From NCBI GenBank assembly GCA_035946955.1, contig DASYYE010000025.1:1-54408 (forward strand): a stretch of 54,408 bases of DNA, given 5' to 3'. The stretch is from DASYYE01 sp035946955 (GTDB lineage Bacteria; Actinomycetota; Actinomycetes; Streptosporangiales; Streptosporangiaceae). Within the stretch, counting starts at the first letter, position 1; the number at the start of each line of letters is the position of its first letter. The translations under genes and the position numbers were made by a program. The notes under the pieces are model-generated. The model did not search any database. It saw nothing but the letters and a program-made list of their open reading frames with translations, and was not told where the DNA came from. Shown in pieces: positions 8,836 to 16,847 of this stretch.

Positions 8836-8852
8836 TCAAGGCTTGTCCTTGA
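8836..8852. terminator. short hairpin downstream of the haem membrane protein
   Basis: TCAAGG and CCTTGA arms around a 5-base loop immediately after the stop at 8854 on the minus strand. A weak 6-bp stem, but well placed; a second dyad with GGCTCTCAC/GTGAGCC arms lies nearer mntP (about 8765-8794). Confidence 0.4.
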
Positions 8853-8853
8853 G

Positions 8854-9909
8854 TCAGCCGTTGACCGGCTGCTCCCGGAACGCGCTGATCCCTTTGAACA
8901 TGAGTTCATTGATGATGAAGCTGTAGCCGACGACGAAGAGCACGAGCGTCGGCATGAAGGCCCACCAGACCTTCCACGACTCGCCCGCCGCCTGCTTGTC
9001 GGCGACCCACCGCTTGACCGGCGGCAGCCGGAGCAGGAACAGCGGGAGGCTGCACATGGCCAGCTGGTACAGGCGCTGGTGGGGGATGGGGTCGCCGTCC
9101 ACGGAGGAGCTGGGCCCGTTCGTGCCGTGCTGGAACCCGAACCCTTCCAGCAGCATCAGGTGGACGAAGAGCAGGCCCCAGACGACGTAGGTGAGCTGCT
9201 GTAGCTTCTTCCAGTACCGTCCGAGTGTCTTCTGCATCTTGTTGTTCGAGGTACACGCGAGCGGGACCAGGATCATCACCATCGTGAAGCCGGCTAGCAG
9301 GAACGTGTGCCCGGTGAGGTTGCCAATGAACCCGCCAGCGAACTGCCCGGTGAGGGCCGACGTGATCGCGTCCTCCAGCGCGGTGGTCGCCATCACCACG
9401 CCGAACCAGCGCCGTAGCGGGACGAACCAGTGGCACCGCGTCAGCGTCACCAACGGTGTGATGCTCAGCGTGGCGAGCAGCAACAGCATCGCACCTGTGC
9501 CGCCGATGTCGGGCTCGACCGAACCCAGGGTGGCGGTGTCCAGCTGGATGATCGGCCGTGAGATCAGGAACAGCGGTGTCAGCCCGAAGATGCCGACGAC
9601 AACGCACGCGACGGTCCTGCGCTTGATGCGGGAGCCGGCGAACTTGAAGTCGTGCTCCATCCAGGCGTCGACCCGGGTTCTTTCCCGCTGCAGTTTCGGG
9701 TGGTCAGGAGTAGCGGGGCGCTGCCGTGTAGCCGTAGCCTCCTTGGCCGGGTGCTGCGGCTCATCCGCGTAGCCGTTGGACCCGGCGGGCTCCGCGTACG
9801 GGTCGTCTGCGTAGCCTGTGGCGTCCTCGTACTGACTCGTGTCTGGGGAACGTCCCGAGTTCGGGTAACGCCCCGCGGGGCCACGGTTACCAACAACGGG
9901 TCTAGCCAT
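8854..9909 (-). CDS. MsrQ/ferric-reductase-like haem membrane protein with cytoplasmic N-terminal extension
   Basis: 351 residues; ATG at 9909 is preceded by GGGAGG. Residues 1-95 are hydrophilic, rich in Tyr/Asp/Pro/Gly and probably cytoplasmic. The rest has about six membrane helices that resemble ferric reductase-like/MsrQ proteins: ITPLVTLTRCHWFVPLRRWFG, a His in NLTGHTFLLAG, and the LQQLTYVVWGLLFVHLM block, where His residues would bind haem b. No flavin or NAD domain is present, so a partner would supply electrons. MsrQ itself is about 200 residues and pairs with MsrP; no MsrP lies here. The neighbours upstream are the two His-tailed coiled-coil proteins on the same strand, 40 bases away, suggesting one unit. 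Confidence 0.72.
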   Translation of the reverse strand: MARPVVGNRGPAGRYPNSGRSPDTSQYEDATGYADDPYAEPAGSNGYADEPQHPAKEATATRQRPATPDHPKLQRERTRVDAWMEHDFKFAGSRIKRRTVACVVVGIFGLTPLFLISRPIIQLDTATLGSVEPDIGGTGAMLLLLATLSITPLVTLTRCHWFVPLRRWFGVVMATTALEDAITSALTGQFAGGFIGNLTGHTFLLAGFTMVMILVPLACTSNNKMQKTLGRYWKKLQQLTYVVWGLLFVHLMLLEGFGFQHGTNGPSSSVDGDPIPHQRLYQLAMCSLPLFLLRLPPVKRWVADKQAAGESWKVWWAFMPTLVLFVVGYSFIINELMFKGISAFREQPVNG

Positions 9910-9949
9910 GGTTTACCTCCCTGAGGGCAGTCGTGTGGGGCGGGTGCCC

Positions 9950-12502
9950 CTAGTGGTGTGTCCCCCCGTGGTGGCTGTGGCCTGGGTTTGTCCCAGGGTG
10001 GTGGTGACGGTGGTGTGCTCCCCTGTGACCCGGCGTGGGACTGGGTGATGGATGGTGCGGCGAGGGCTGCGGGGACGGCGGAATGATGCCCGGGAAGACG
10101 GCATTGTTGTCCGTCGCGCCGGTGCCGGCCGACCGGAAGACGAAGAACTGGAAGCCGTGCTCGGCCAGACCCACCGCTCCCGCTGTGAGAGCGGTAGTGA
10201 CCGTCAATATGAAGACGCCCACCATGATCCGCGCGGCGCGCAGCTGCCGGGGGACCCCCTTGGTGTGCGGCTTCCCGGGCTGTGCCGGCCGCCCCGGGTG
10301 TTCGGCGGGCCTGGCGCCTGGCCGCGTGGGCCGGGTGCCAGGCTGCGGGCGGGGCCGCGCAGGCGCCGCGGGCGCCTGGCCCTGGCCGAGGTCTTCTTGC
10401 TCCGGAGCTGGCGCCCTCGCCGCGCCTGCTGGCCTGGGGCCGCGGGCGGGTGCTGCGGTGGGCGCCGCCGCGGCTGGTGCCGCTGCCGCTGCCGCGTTCG
10501 ATGGCATGCCCTTGGGCGGCCTGGTGAAGTTCTCCGTGATACGGGCGAGTTCAGCCGTCATGCCGGTCAGGGTGTCGTGCAGTTGGGCGGCTTCGGCCGC
10601 GGCGGCCTCGCGGATCTGGCTGGCATGCTCGGCTGCCTGCCGCTTGAGGTCGGCGACCTCATGCTCGACCGTCTCGCGGATCGTGGCTGCCTGGTCGGCT
10701 GCGTGCTGCCGGAGGTTGGCGGCCTCCTGCTCGGCTACCTGCCGCAGCGCCGCGTCCTCGTTGACAACCCGCTGCCACAGGGCGGCGGCGTCGGCTTCCG
10801 CGGCTTCCCGGATTGCGGCGGCCGACTCGCGCGCCTGCCGGTACATCTCGAGCGCCTGCGTCTCGGCTTCCGAGAGGATCCGCGCCGCCAGCCGGGCCGA
10901 GGCGGTGCGGTCGAGCCCAGCGGCGTGGCGGCCGCGGACCGCCAGTTCGGTGCCTGGCCCCGCCCTGTAACGGTCGACGTAGTCGTCTTCGGAGACCGGC
11001 AGGATGTCCCCGGTGCTGACACCCAGGCCCCTGTTCGCCCAGTCCGGCCCACTGGTTGACTCGTGGGTCAGCACGGCCTCGCTCTGGGCACCTGGGTACG
11101 GGCGCGAGTAGGGGTCGGAGGAGTAGGCCGTCGCGCCGGCTGGCGACGACCATGACTGCTGCCTATGCTGCGAGCCGTCCCACTGCGGGCTGACCAGAGA
11201 ACCCTGTGAGCCGTCGAACTGGGGAGCGCTGTACTGAGGGCCTACATACTCGGGAGCGCTGTACTGCGGAGCGCTGTACTGGCGACCGCCGTACTGGGCC
11301 TGGTCGAAGCCGCCTGCGCCGGCTGTCGCAGGCGGCGGCCCACCGCCTCCCGGGGCGCTCCAGCCACCAGCGGTCTGGCGGCGAGCGGGCAGTGACGGGC
11401 GCCCGGCACCGTCGGAGACTCGGCCCTCACGGAGGGACCGGTAGCCACCAGAGGGCCCATACCCATCGGTTGGCCCGTAGCCGCCTGGCTGCCGGGGGCC
11501 GGCCATGAGCCCACCTCCATAGGGACTGTCCCTGTCTGGTCTGTCTGCGGCAAAGGAAACGGACTGCCGGCCGAGCCGGTTCAGGCTCGGCCTGGCATGA
11601 GCGGGCAGGACGTGACGCATGAAAGAGCTGCTGTCGTCGCGGCGGAGCTGGGTGATCGCAATGGTCAGCCCGGCACCGCCGGCAATGATGATCAGGACCC
11701 AGCCGACCAGGATCATGGTGTTTGGTCCGCCCGGCGACCCGGCCGACGATCCGGACGCCACGGGCTGTGATGCCGTAGTGGTGGGTGAAGACGCCGGCGA
11801 TGGCGAGGATGCGGGTGTCGCGGACGGTGACGTGTGAGCGTGGGGGTGCGGGTGCGGTGCGGGTGGGCTCACCACGGGCAGGTGACCGAAGTGGACGCCG
11901 GGGCCCGAGGCGGACGGGGGCAGGATGATGATCCACCCTGGCTCGACGATGTTGGGGCTCTCCATGCGCTTGCCATTGGGCTGGAGGCGCCCCTTGTTGA
12001 TCTGGAAGAGTTCCTTGAACAGCTTGGCATTGCCGAGCGTGGCCTGTGCGATGTCAGACAAGGAGACTGGCTCCTGGCCCTTTTTCGGCTCCGGGATGAT
12101 GAAGTACTTCACCCGGCGGTCCTGGGCCGGGGCACTCAGCTGCCCACCGCCACCGCGGGCGTAGGCCGCTGCAGCGGACTGGGCGCGGATGGTGCTGGCG
12201 GAGGCGGCCGGGCCGGCCAACACGGCGGCGGCGGTGACCATGAACAAGAACGCGGCTGTAACGATTCGGACCCACGCGCAGCTTTCTGTGTGGCGGTGAG
12301 GACCTCTTCGATAGGTCGCCCACTGCCGTGTCGTGCCACACGGGCGGGCAGGGTACGTGACGGCCTCCTTCGACGTGCGCTCGTGGCGCTGCCGCACTCC
12401 CCTAAATCGTTTGTATCTCCACATACTGACAGGCGTGGCGGTGATTTGTGACGTGTTTGTCCACTTTGGGCATGTCCAGGTCATGGACGTTTGGGTGGCC
12501 AT
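9950..12502 (-). CDS. LysM-like, multi-pass membrane protein with hendecad coiled coil and His-rich tail
   Basis: Up to 850 residues. Order: hydrophobic signal/anchor (about 80-102), LysM-like domain (131-195, VKYFIIPEP to PGWIIILP with FQINKGR), Pro/Ser/Thr/His linker, membrane helix (263-284), Gly/Tyr/Gln-rich low-complexity stretch, then at about 558-650 eight consecutive 11-residue repeats (such as IREAAEADAAA, LRQVAEQEAAN, LKRQAAEHASQ), Ala/Pro spacer, helix (about 760-780), and a His/Pro tail ending GHSHHGGTHH. Predicted topology: LysM and His tail outside, coiled coil inside. It is a paralogue of the next gene upstream, which lacks LysM. The start is uncertain: the first 35 codons look non-coding, alternatives are ATG 12424 and GTG 12397, and AAGGAGG lies near 12365 without a matching start codon. 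Function unknown; cell-wall tethering and metal binding are inferences. Confidence 0.72.
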   Translation of the reverse strand: MATQTSMTWTCPKWTNTSQITATPVSMWRYKRFRGVRQRHERTSKEAVTYPARPCGTTRQWATYRRGPHRHTESCAWVRIVTAAFLFMVTAAAVLAGPAASASTIRAQSAAAAYARGGGGQLSAPAQDRRVKYFIIPEPKKGQEPVSLSDIAQATLGNAKLFKELFQINKGRLQPNGKRMESPNIVEPGWIIILPPSASGPGVHFGHLPVVSPPAPHPHPHAHTSPSATPASSPSPASSPTTTASQPVASGSSAGSPGGPNTMILVGWVLIIIAGGAGLTIAITQLRRDDSSSFMRHVLPAHARPSLNRLGRQSVSFAADRPDRDSPYGGGLMAGPRQPGGYGPTDGYGPSGGYRSLREGRVSDGAGRPSLPARRQTAGGWSAPGGGGPPPATAGAGGFDQAQYGGRQYSAPQYSAPEYVGPQYSAPQFDGSQGSLVSPQWDGSQHRQQSWSSPAGATAYSSDPYSRPYPGAQSEAVLTHESTSGPDWANRGLGVSTGDILPVSEDDYVDRYRAGPGTELAVRGRHAAGLDRTASARLAARILSEAETQALEMYRQARESAAAIREAAEADAAALWQRVVNEDAALRQVAEQEAANLRQHAADQAATIRETVEHEVADLKRQAAEHASQIREAAAAEAAQLHDTLTGMTAELARITENFTRPPKGMPSNAAAAAAPAAAAPTAAPARGPRPAGAARAPAPEQEDLGQGQAPAAPARPRPQPGTRPTRPGARPAEHPGRPAQPGKPHTKGVPRQLRAARIMVGVFILTVTTALTAGAVGLAEHGFQFFVFRSAGTGATDNNAVFPGIIPPSPQPSPHHPSPSPTPGHRGAHHRHHHPGTNPGHSHHGGTHH

Positions 12503-12507
12503 GTGAC

Positions 12508-12681
12508 CTACTGCTTGTGAGCGTGGTGGTGGCCGGATCCCTGCGAGCGGTGCCCGGCGGTGCCGGGGTGTCCCTGTGCCGGTGGATGGTGGTGGGTGAC
12601 CGGCGGCGGGAAGCCTGAGGGCTGGGGGTAACGCGGTTGCGCAGGACGACTGCGGACTGCAGGCCTGGCCAAGACTGCCTC
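12508..12681 (-). pseudogene. in-frame tandem copy of the His-rich C-terminal tail
   Basis: Directly after the TAG stop of the upstream paralogue, the same reading frame continues open to another TAG at 12508-12510. It encodes a near copy of that gene's tail: PQPSGFPPPVTHHHPPAQGH against IQQSGFPPPVTHHQHPQGQGH, then GTAGHRSQGSGHHHAHKQ. The DNA is clearly similar too (for example the GGTGTCCCTG / GGTGCCCCTG and GGCGGCGGGAA / GGCGGCGGAAA blocks). It is thus a duplicated 3' end, now cut off by one stop codon. It may be a remnant of a third paralogue, or an extension made by stop readthrough. Confidence 0.7.
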
Positions 12682-14445
12682 CTAGTGCTGGTGCCCACCA
12701 CGGGCGTTGCGATGGCCCGCTCCCCGTAGGGGCCCCTGGTTACCCGGGTGCCCCTGTCCCTGCGGATGCTGGTGGTGCGTGACGGGCGGCGGAAATCCCG
12801 ACTGCTGGATTGGCAGGGCAGACAGGGGGGCCGCCCCTATGCCCTGCCCTCGGAAACCGAAGGAGCTCAGGCTCTGGTAGCCGACGGGGTCGGCGGTGCA
12901 CAGGAGGAACGCGAAGACGACAATGGCTGCGGTGCCGACCGCCATCCGGCGTGCCGCCATGTACTGGCGGGTCTGGTCAGGCGTCCTGGGTCTGGGTCTG
13001 GTGCTGGGCTTCGCCGCAGCACTGCGGCGCCCCGCTGGAGGGCTGGGCCGGGCTGGCGGCCGTAACGGACCGGCATAGTCCTCGCCCGCCTCAGCCACCT
13101 GCCCACTGGGTTCGGTCCTGTCCTGCTCAGCGGACGGACCTCCTGGATGCGTAGCGGGCACTGCGCCCAGTGTGCCGCTGAGGTGTGCCGCCACCCGGCC
13201 CAGTTCAGCCGACATGTCCATGAGGGTCGCCCGCAACGCGGCGGCCCCCTGTTCGGCGGCCTGCTTGATCGCGACGGCCTGGTCGGCCGCCTGTTGCCTG
13301 AGCTCGACGATCTCCTGTTCGACTGCGGCGCGCAGTGCGGCGGCCTGGTTGGCCGCTTCCTGGCGCAACCGGGCCGTGTCACGTTCGGCGGCCTGGCGCA
13401 GTCCGGCGTTTTCGTTGGCGGTCCGCTCACGGAATGCGGCCGCATCGTGCTCTGCGGCCTCGCGGATCGTGACTGCTTCCTCCCGCGCCTGCCGCCACAT
13501 CTGGGCAGCGTGCGCTTCGGCCTCGGCGAGCAACTGTTCAGCTAGTTGCGCCGAGGTCAGGTCCGGTGTGAGACCAGCGCCATCGGCATCCTCACCGTCC
13601 AGTGAGGGGCCCGCGTGCCGTCCCCGGCTGGCCGGCCGGCCCGCCTGGCTCGGTGAGTGCCGGCGGGTGCAGTCGTCTTCGGGCAGCGGGAGGATGTCTT
13701 CGGTGCGCGGGGCCCAGTCGTGGTCGAGGGTGGTCATGTCGCGGGCGGCGGTTGCTGACCATGTCTGCTGCCCGTCCACGGCCGGGATGCCGAACCCTGT
13801 GTCATCGAACTGCGCCTCGAACTGCTCCCGGTCGTAGCTCCGCTCGGACGGTGCTGGCAACGGGTTTCGCTCTGACCACCCCTCAAGGCCGTCAGTGGGC
13901 CGGTAACCGCCGGAAAGCCCGAAACCATCGGATGGCCCGTGGCCGCGCTCAGGGTCATAGTGAGACCCCAGGGACGGGCTGAGCTCCGATCCGCCCAGCA
14001 GGTCCAGGCCGATCCACGCACGTCCTTCCGGGTGACGGCTGCCCCGGTATTGCGCTGACCTGGCGTGGGCGGGCTGGTGCCGGTCACTTTCCGCCGCGCG
14101 CTGCATCCTGGTAATGGCGAAGGTAAGGCCGGCGCCCGCAGCGATGATGATCAGTATCAGGCCAACCATGGCCGGGCCCCCTGAGCCACTTTGGGATGTT
14201 GCAACGTCTGACGCGTAGGCCAGGTGAACGGTTGCATACAAGACCGATGAGGAAAAGGACGCCGGTGATGGTGGCGGGGGCACCTGCCCCAGAAAGGGTG
14301 GCCTGGCCTGCGCCGGGTTTGCCGACGTGGCTGGGCTGACCCACACTGCGAACGTCGCGATGGCAACGGCGGGCATGGCCACGGCTGTAGCCGGGCGCGG
14401 CGCATCGCGTTGTGCGCCGCCCACAATCCTGCTGCGGGTCGTCAT
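12682..14445 (-). CDS. multi-pass membrane protein with hendecad coiled coil and His-rich tail (paralogue)
   Basis: 587 residues. Signal-like segment (about 20-45), short Pro-rich outer part, membrane helix (MVGLILIIIAAGAGLTFAI, about 93-112), acidic Gly/Ser linker, then about residues 320-410 an unbroken run of 11-residue repeats: IREAAEHDAAA, FRERTANENAG, LRQAAERDTAR, LRQEAANQAAA, LRAAVEQEIVE, LRQQAADQAVA, IKQAAEQGAAA. After a Pro/Arg spacer comes another helix (GTAAIVVFAFLLCTA) and a His/Gly/Pro tail ending ARGGHQH. It matches the downstream 850-residue protein from the first shared helix to the tail but has no LysM domain. Hydrophobic position 1 of each repeat suggests a right-handed coiled coil, likely a homo- or hetero-oligomer with its paralogue. 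Function unknown. Confidence 0.75.
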   Translation of the reverse strand: MTTRSRIVGGAQRDAPRPATAVAMPAVAIATFAVWVSPATSANPAQARPPFLGQVPPPPSPASFSSSVLYATVHLAYASDVATSQSGSGGPAMVGLILIIIAAGAGLTFAITRMQRAAESDRHQPAHARSAQYRGSRHPEGRAWIGLDLLGGSELSPSLGSHYDPERGHGPSDGFGLSGGYRPTDGLEGWSERNPLPAPSERSYDREQFEAQFDDTGFGIPAVDGQQTWSATAARDMTTLDHDWAPRTEDILPLPEDDCTRRHSPSQAGRPASRGRHAGPSLDGEDADGAGLTPDLTSAQLAEQLLAEAEAHAAQMWRQAREEAVTIREAAEHDAAAFRERTANENAGLRQAAERDTARLRQEAANQAAALRAAVEQEIVELRQQAADQAVAIKQAAEQGAAALRATLMDMSAELGRVAAHLSGTLGAVPATHPGGPSAEQDRTEPSGQVAEAGEDYAGPLRPPARPSPPAGRRSAAAKPSTRPRPRTPDQTRQYMAARRMAVGTAAIVVFAFLLCTADPVGYQSLSSFGFRGQGIGAAPLSALPIQQSGFPPPVTHHQHPQGQGHPGNQGPLRGAGHRNARGGHQH

Positions 14446-14808
14446 CTCTCTCGCCTCGTGCCAGGCAAATGAGAACTCTGCGTTGTCTCCTTGGGCGTGC
14501 CCGCAGCTGCACAGCCACCTAGGGGGCCCTGAGGGCTGGGCCGCGTCCAGGGAGTTCTTTCACTACATGGTCAGCTGGTGACCTTGGGACAGTAAAGCAC
14601 TGATTGTTCGGTATTGTCCCAGGCTTTCAATCGTTTGTAGGCGTCCTGTCCCTTATCGCTGGTCAGAGGGCTATGAGATATCTAAGTGATCTCTGTTACG
14701 GCTGTGTCAGCCCGCCCTGCCGTTGCCAGACATCACAGCATGGCCCGTATCGGTCACTTACGGTAGTCGTGCTCGGTAGGGCAAGAAGCGGAGGTAGCCT
14801 GGGCGTTC
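14446..14808. promoter_or_regulatory. 363-bp divergent intergenic region
   Basis: Separates the coiled-coil gene (left, minus) from the ABC-F gene (right, plus). It is less GC-rich than its neighbours. A dyad with 10 of 12 matching bases (arms 14583-14594 and 14612-14623, core TGGGACA/TGTCCCA) lies in the middle and is a possible operator. Open frames here have no ribosome site or family similarity. The ABC-F ribosome site is GGAGG near 14791. Confidence 0.4.
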
Positions 14809-16407
14809 GTGATCTCAGCGAGTGGCCTGGAGTTGCGGGCGGGTGCGCGGCTGCTGCTGGCTGATGCGACCTTCACCCTCAGTCCGGGTGACAAAGTAGG
14901 AATGGTCGGGCGCAACGGCGCCGGAAAGACCACGCTCGCCCGTGTGCTCGCCGGGGAGGGGCTGCCCGCCGCTGGCACGGTGCGTACCAGCGGGACCATT
15001 GGCTACCTGCCCCAGGACTCCCGGGTGGACGACCTGTCCGTGCTCGCGATGGACCGCGTGCTGTCGGCGCGGGGACTCGACGAGGTCCGCGCCACCATGC
15101 GCAGTGCCGAGGCACAGATGGCCGACGAGCACCCCGGCCGCCGTGACGCCGCCGTGCGGCGTTACAGCAACGCGCAGGAGCGACTGGTGGCACTCGGCGG
15201 CTACGCGGCCGAGTCGGAGGCCTCCGCCATCGCCGCCAGCCTCGGGCTGGCTGACCGGGTCCTCGGGCAGCCCCTGCACACGCTGTCAGGCGGGCAGCGG
15301 CGGCGGGTGGAGCTCGCACGGATCCTGTTCTCCGGCGCGGACACCCTGCTGCTCGACGAGCCCACCAACCACCTGGACGCGGACTCGGTCAACTGGCTGC
15401 GCGACCACCTGCGCACCTTCCGCGGCGGCCTGCTGGTGATCAGTCACAACACCGCCCTGCTGGAGGCGGTGGCCCGCAAGATCTTCCACCTCGACGCCGA
15501 CCGCGCTGTGCTCGACATCTACAACGTGGGGTGGCAGGCCTACCTGCTGCAGCGCGAGACCGACGCCCGCAGGCGTGCCAGGGAGGCCCGCAATGCCCAG
15601 CGCCAGGCCGCGGCACTGCAGACACAGGCGGACAAGATGCGCGCCAAGGCCACCAAGGCCAGGGCCGCCCAGAGCATGGACAAGCGGGCCGAGCGGCTGC
15701 TGGCTGGCGTGGGGCCAGAGCGCAGGCACGAGCGGGCCGCCCGTATCCGCTTCCCGGTACCCGCCCCCTGCGGCAAGACGCCGCTGACCGCAGCGGCCCT
15801 GTCCAAGTGGTACGGGTCGCTGGAGGTGTTCACCGACGTGGACCTGGCCGTGGACCGCGGCTCACGTGTGGTGGTGCTCGGTCTGAACGGCGCGGGCAAG
15901 ACCACCCTGCTGCGGCTTCTCTCCGGGCTGGAGACACCCGACACGGGCGAGGTCGTGCCAGGACACGGGCTGCGCTTGGGCTACTACGCCCAGGAGCACG
16001 AGACCCTGGACCTCGGCCAGAGCGTGCTTGAGAACATGCGCAGTGCCGCGCCTGAGCTCACCGAGGCAGAGCAGCGCCGCATCCTCGGCTCCTTCCTGTT
16101 CCCCGGCGACGACGTGGCCAAGCCCGCCGCGGTCCTCTCCGGTGGCGAGCGAACCCGGCTCGCGCTCGCGCTGCTCGTCTCTTCCGGCGCCAATGTCCTG
16201 CTTCTCGATGAACCAACCAACAACCTTGATCCGTTGTCACGTCAGGAGATCTTGGCCGCGCTGCGCCGCTACACCGGCGCGGTGGTGCTGGTCACCCACG
16301 ACGAGGGCGCCGTCGAGGCGCTGGCACCGGAGCGGGTGATCCTCCTGCCCGACGGAGTGGAGGATGCGTGGAACGAGACCTTGTCCGACCTGGTGGCACT
16401 GGCATAA
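14809..16407 (+). CDS. ABC-F family translational ATPase
   Basis: 532 residues, GTG start after a GGAGG site. Two ATP-binding domains and no membrane segment: Walker A GRNGAGKTT and GLNGAGKTT, signatures LSGGQRRR and LSGGERTR, Walker B LLLDEPTNHLD and LLLDEPTNNLD. The linker between them is Arg/Lys/Ala-rich (about 245-305), as in ABC-F proteins that bind the ribosomal E site. It lacks clear features tying it to a resistance subfamily. The order ABC-F, Gbn, enoyl-CoA hydratase is, from memory, the same as around the Streptomyces coelicolor Gbn gene, so it is a conserved core-genome block and a housekeeping translation factor is more likely than a resistance gene. Confidence 0.88.
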   Translation: MISASGLELRAGARLLLADATFTLSPGDKVGMVGRNGAGKTTLARVLAGEGLPAAGTVRTSGTIGYLPQDSRVDDLSVLAMDRVLSARGLDEVRATMRSAEAQMADEHPGRRDAAVRRYSNAQERLVALGGYAAESEASAIAASLGLADRVLGQPLHTLSGGQRRRVELARILFSGADTLLLDEPTNHLDADSVNWLRDHLRTFRGGLLVISHNTALLEAVARKIFHLDADRAVLDIYNVGWQAYLLQRETDARRRAREARNAQRQAAALQTQADKMRAKATKARAAQSMDKRAERLLAGVGPERRHERAARIRFPVPAPCGKTPLTAAALSKWYGSLEVFTDVDLAVDRGSRVVVLGLNGAGKTTLLRLLSGLETPDTGEVVPGHGLRLGYYAQEHETLDLGQSVLENMRSAAPELTEAEQRRILGSFLFPGDDVAKPAAVLSGGERTRLALALLVSSGANVLLLDEPTNNLDPLSRQEILAALRRYTGAVVLVTHDEGAVEALAPERVILLPDGVEDAWNETLSDLVALA

Positions 16408-16463
16408 ACGGCACCTCGGCCGTGGCGGACGGCCGCGGGATGGTCATGCGCACGAAAAGTCGT

Positions 16464-16549
16464 GATCACTTAACACGATCCGGGTAGCCGATTGGGGTGT
16501 TAATGCGTGATCATGACAAGTAACGGTGACGGAGCGGTCAGCTCAGATC
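16464..16549. promoter_or_regulatory. cluster of four GATC sites upstream of gbn
   Basis: GATC occurs at 16464-16467, 16477-16480, 16509-16512 and 16546-16549, four times in 86 bases just before the Gbn start. Gbn of Streptomyces is known to prefer GATC, so this is a plausible autoregulatory binding region. One is inside the palindrome TGATCA, another precedes the ribosome site. Confidence 0.5.
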
Positions 16550-16563
16550 ACGGGAGGTACGCG

Positions 16564-16785
16564 TTGACGGAAACCCTCAAGAAAGGCACCCGTGTCACAG
16601 GTGCCGACCGCGCCAAGCTGGCGGTCGACCTGAAGAAGAGGTATGACGCTGGCGAGAGCATCCGGGCACTGGCCTCGGCGACCGGCCGTTCCTACGGCTT
16701 CGTGCACCGGATCCTAACCGAGAGCGGGGTGTCGCTACGCGGCAGGGGAGGCGCGACCCGGGGCAGGGCCCGGGCAGGCCGCTGA
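16564..16785 (+). CDS. gbn: Gbn-like GATC-binding nucleoid-associated protein
   Basis: 73 residues from TTG 16564, picked because GGGAGG lies 7 bases upstream and the family begins with TETLKKG; an ATG at 16507 is open but lacks a ribosome site. The protein is one helix-turn-helix (DLKKRYDAGESIRALASATG, then RSYGFVHRILTESGV) with basic ends (SLRGRGGATRGRARAGR). This matches the small actinobacterial protein characterised in S. coelicolor as Gbn (SCO1839), which binds GATC and affects chromosome structure and development. Its flanking ABC-F and enoyl-CoA hydratase genes support orthology. The gene name is from recognition, not alignment. Confidence 0.82.
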   Translation: MTETLKKGTRVTGADRAKLAVDLKKRYDAGESIRALASATGRSYGFVHRILTESGVSLRGRGGATRGRARAGR

Positions 16786-16847
16786 CTCAGGCAGACACCG
16801 GCCCAGGGCAGCACTGGGCCGGACTGCGGCTGGAAGTCGGCCAGCCG

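Noticed and set aside
8761..8853. yybP-ykoY manganese riboswitch upstream of mntP
   Set aside because: Looked for because it often controls mntP. Only two small hairpins are present and I could not find the conserved loop sequences.
10052..11059. 335-codon plus-strand frame
   Set aside because: Antisense to the hendecad-repeat protein; Arg/Gly/Pro-rich with no ribosome site or domain.
9950..14445. Collagen-like or phage-tail fibre assignment for the large low-complexity proteins
   Set aside because: No Gly-X-Y runs; the repeats are strict 11-mers with a hydrophobic first position and are flanked by membrane helices.
14604..14864. 86-codon plus-strand frame before the ABC-F gene
   Set aside because: Overlaps the ABC-F start in another frame; no ribosome site; probably promoter DNA.
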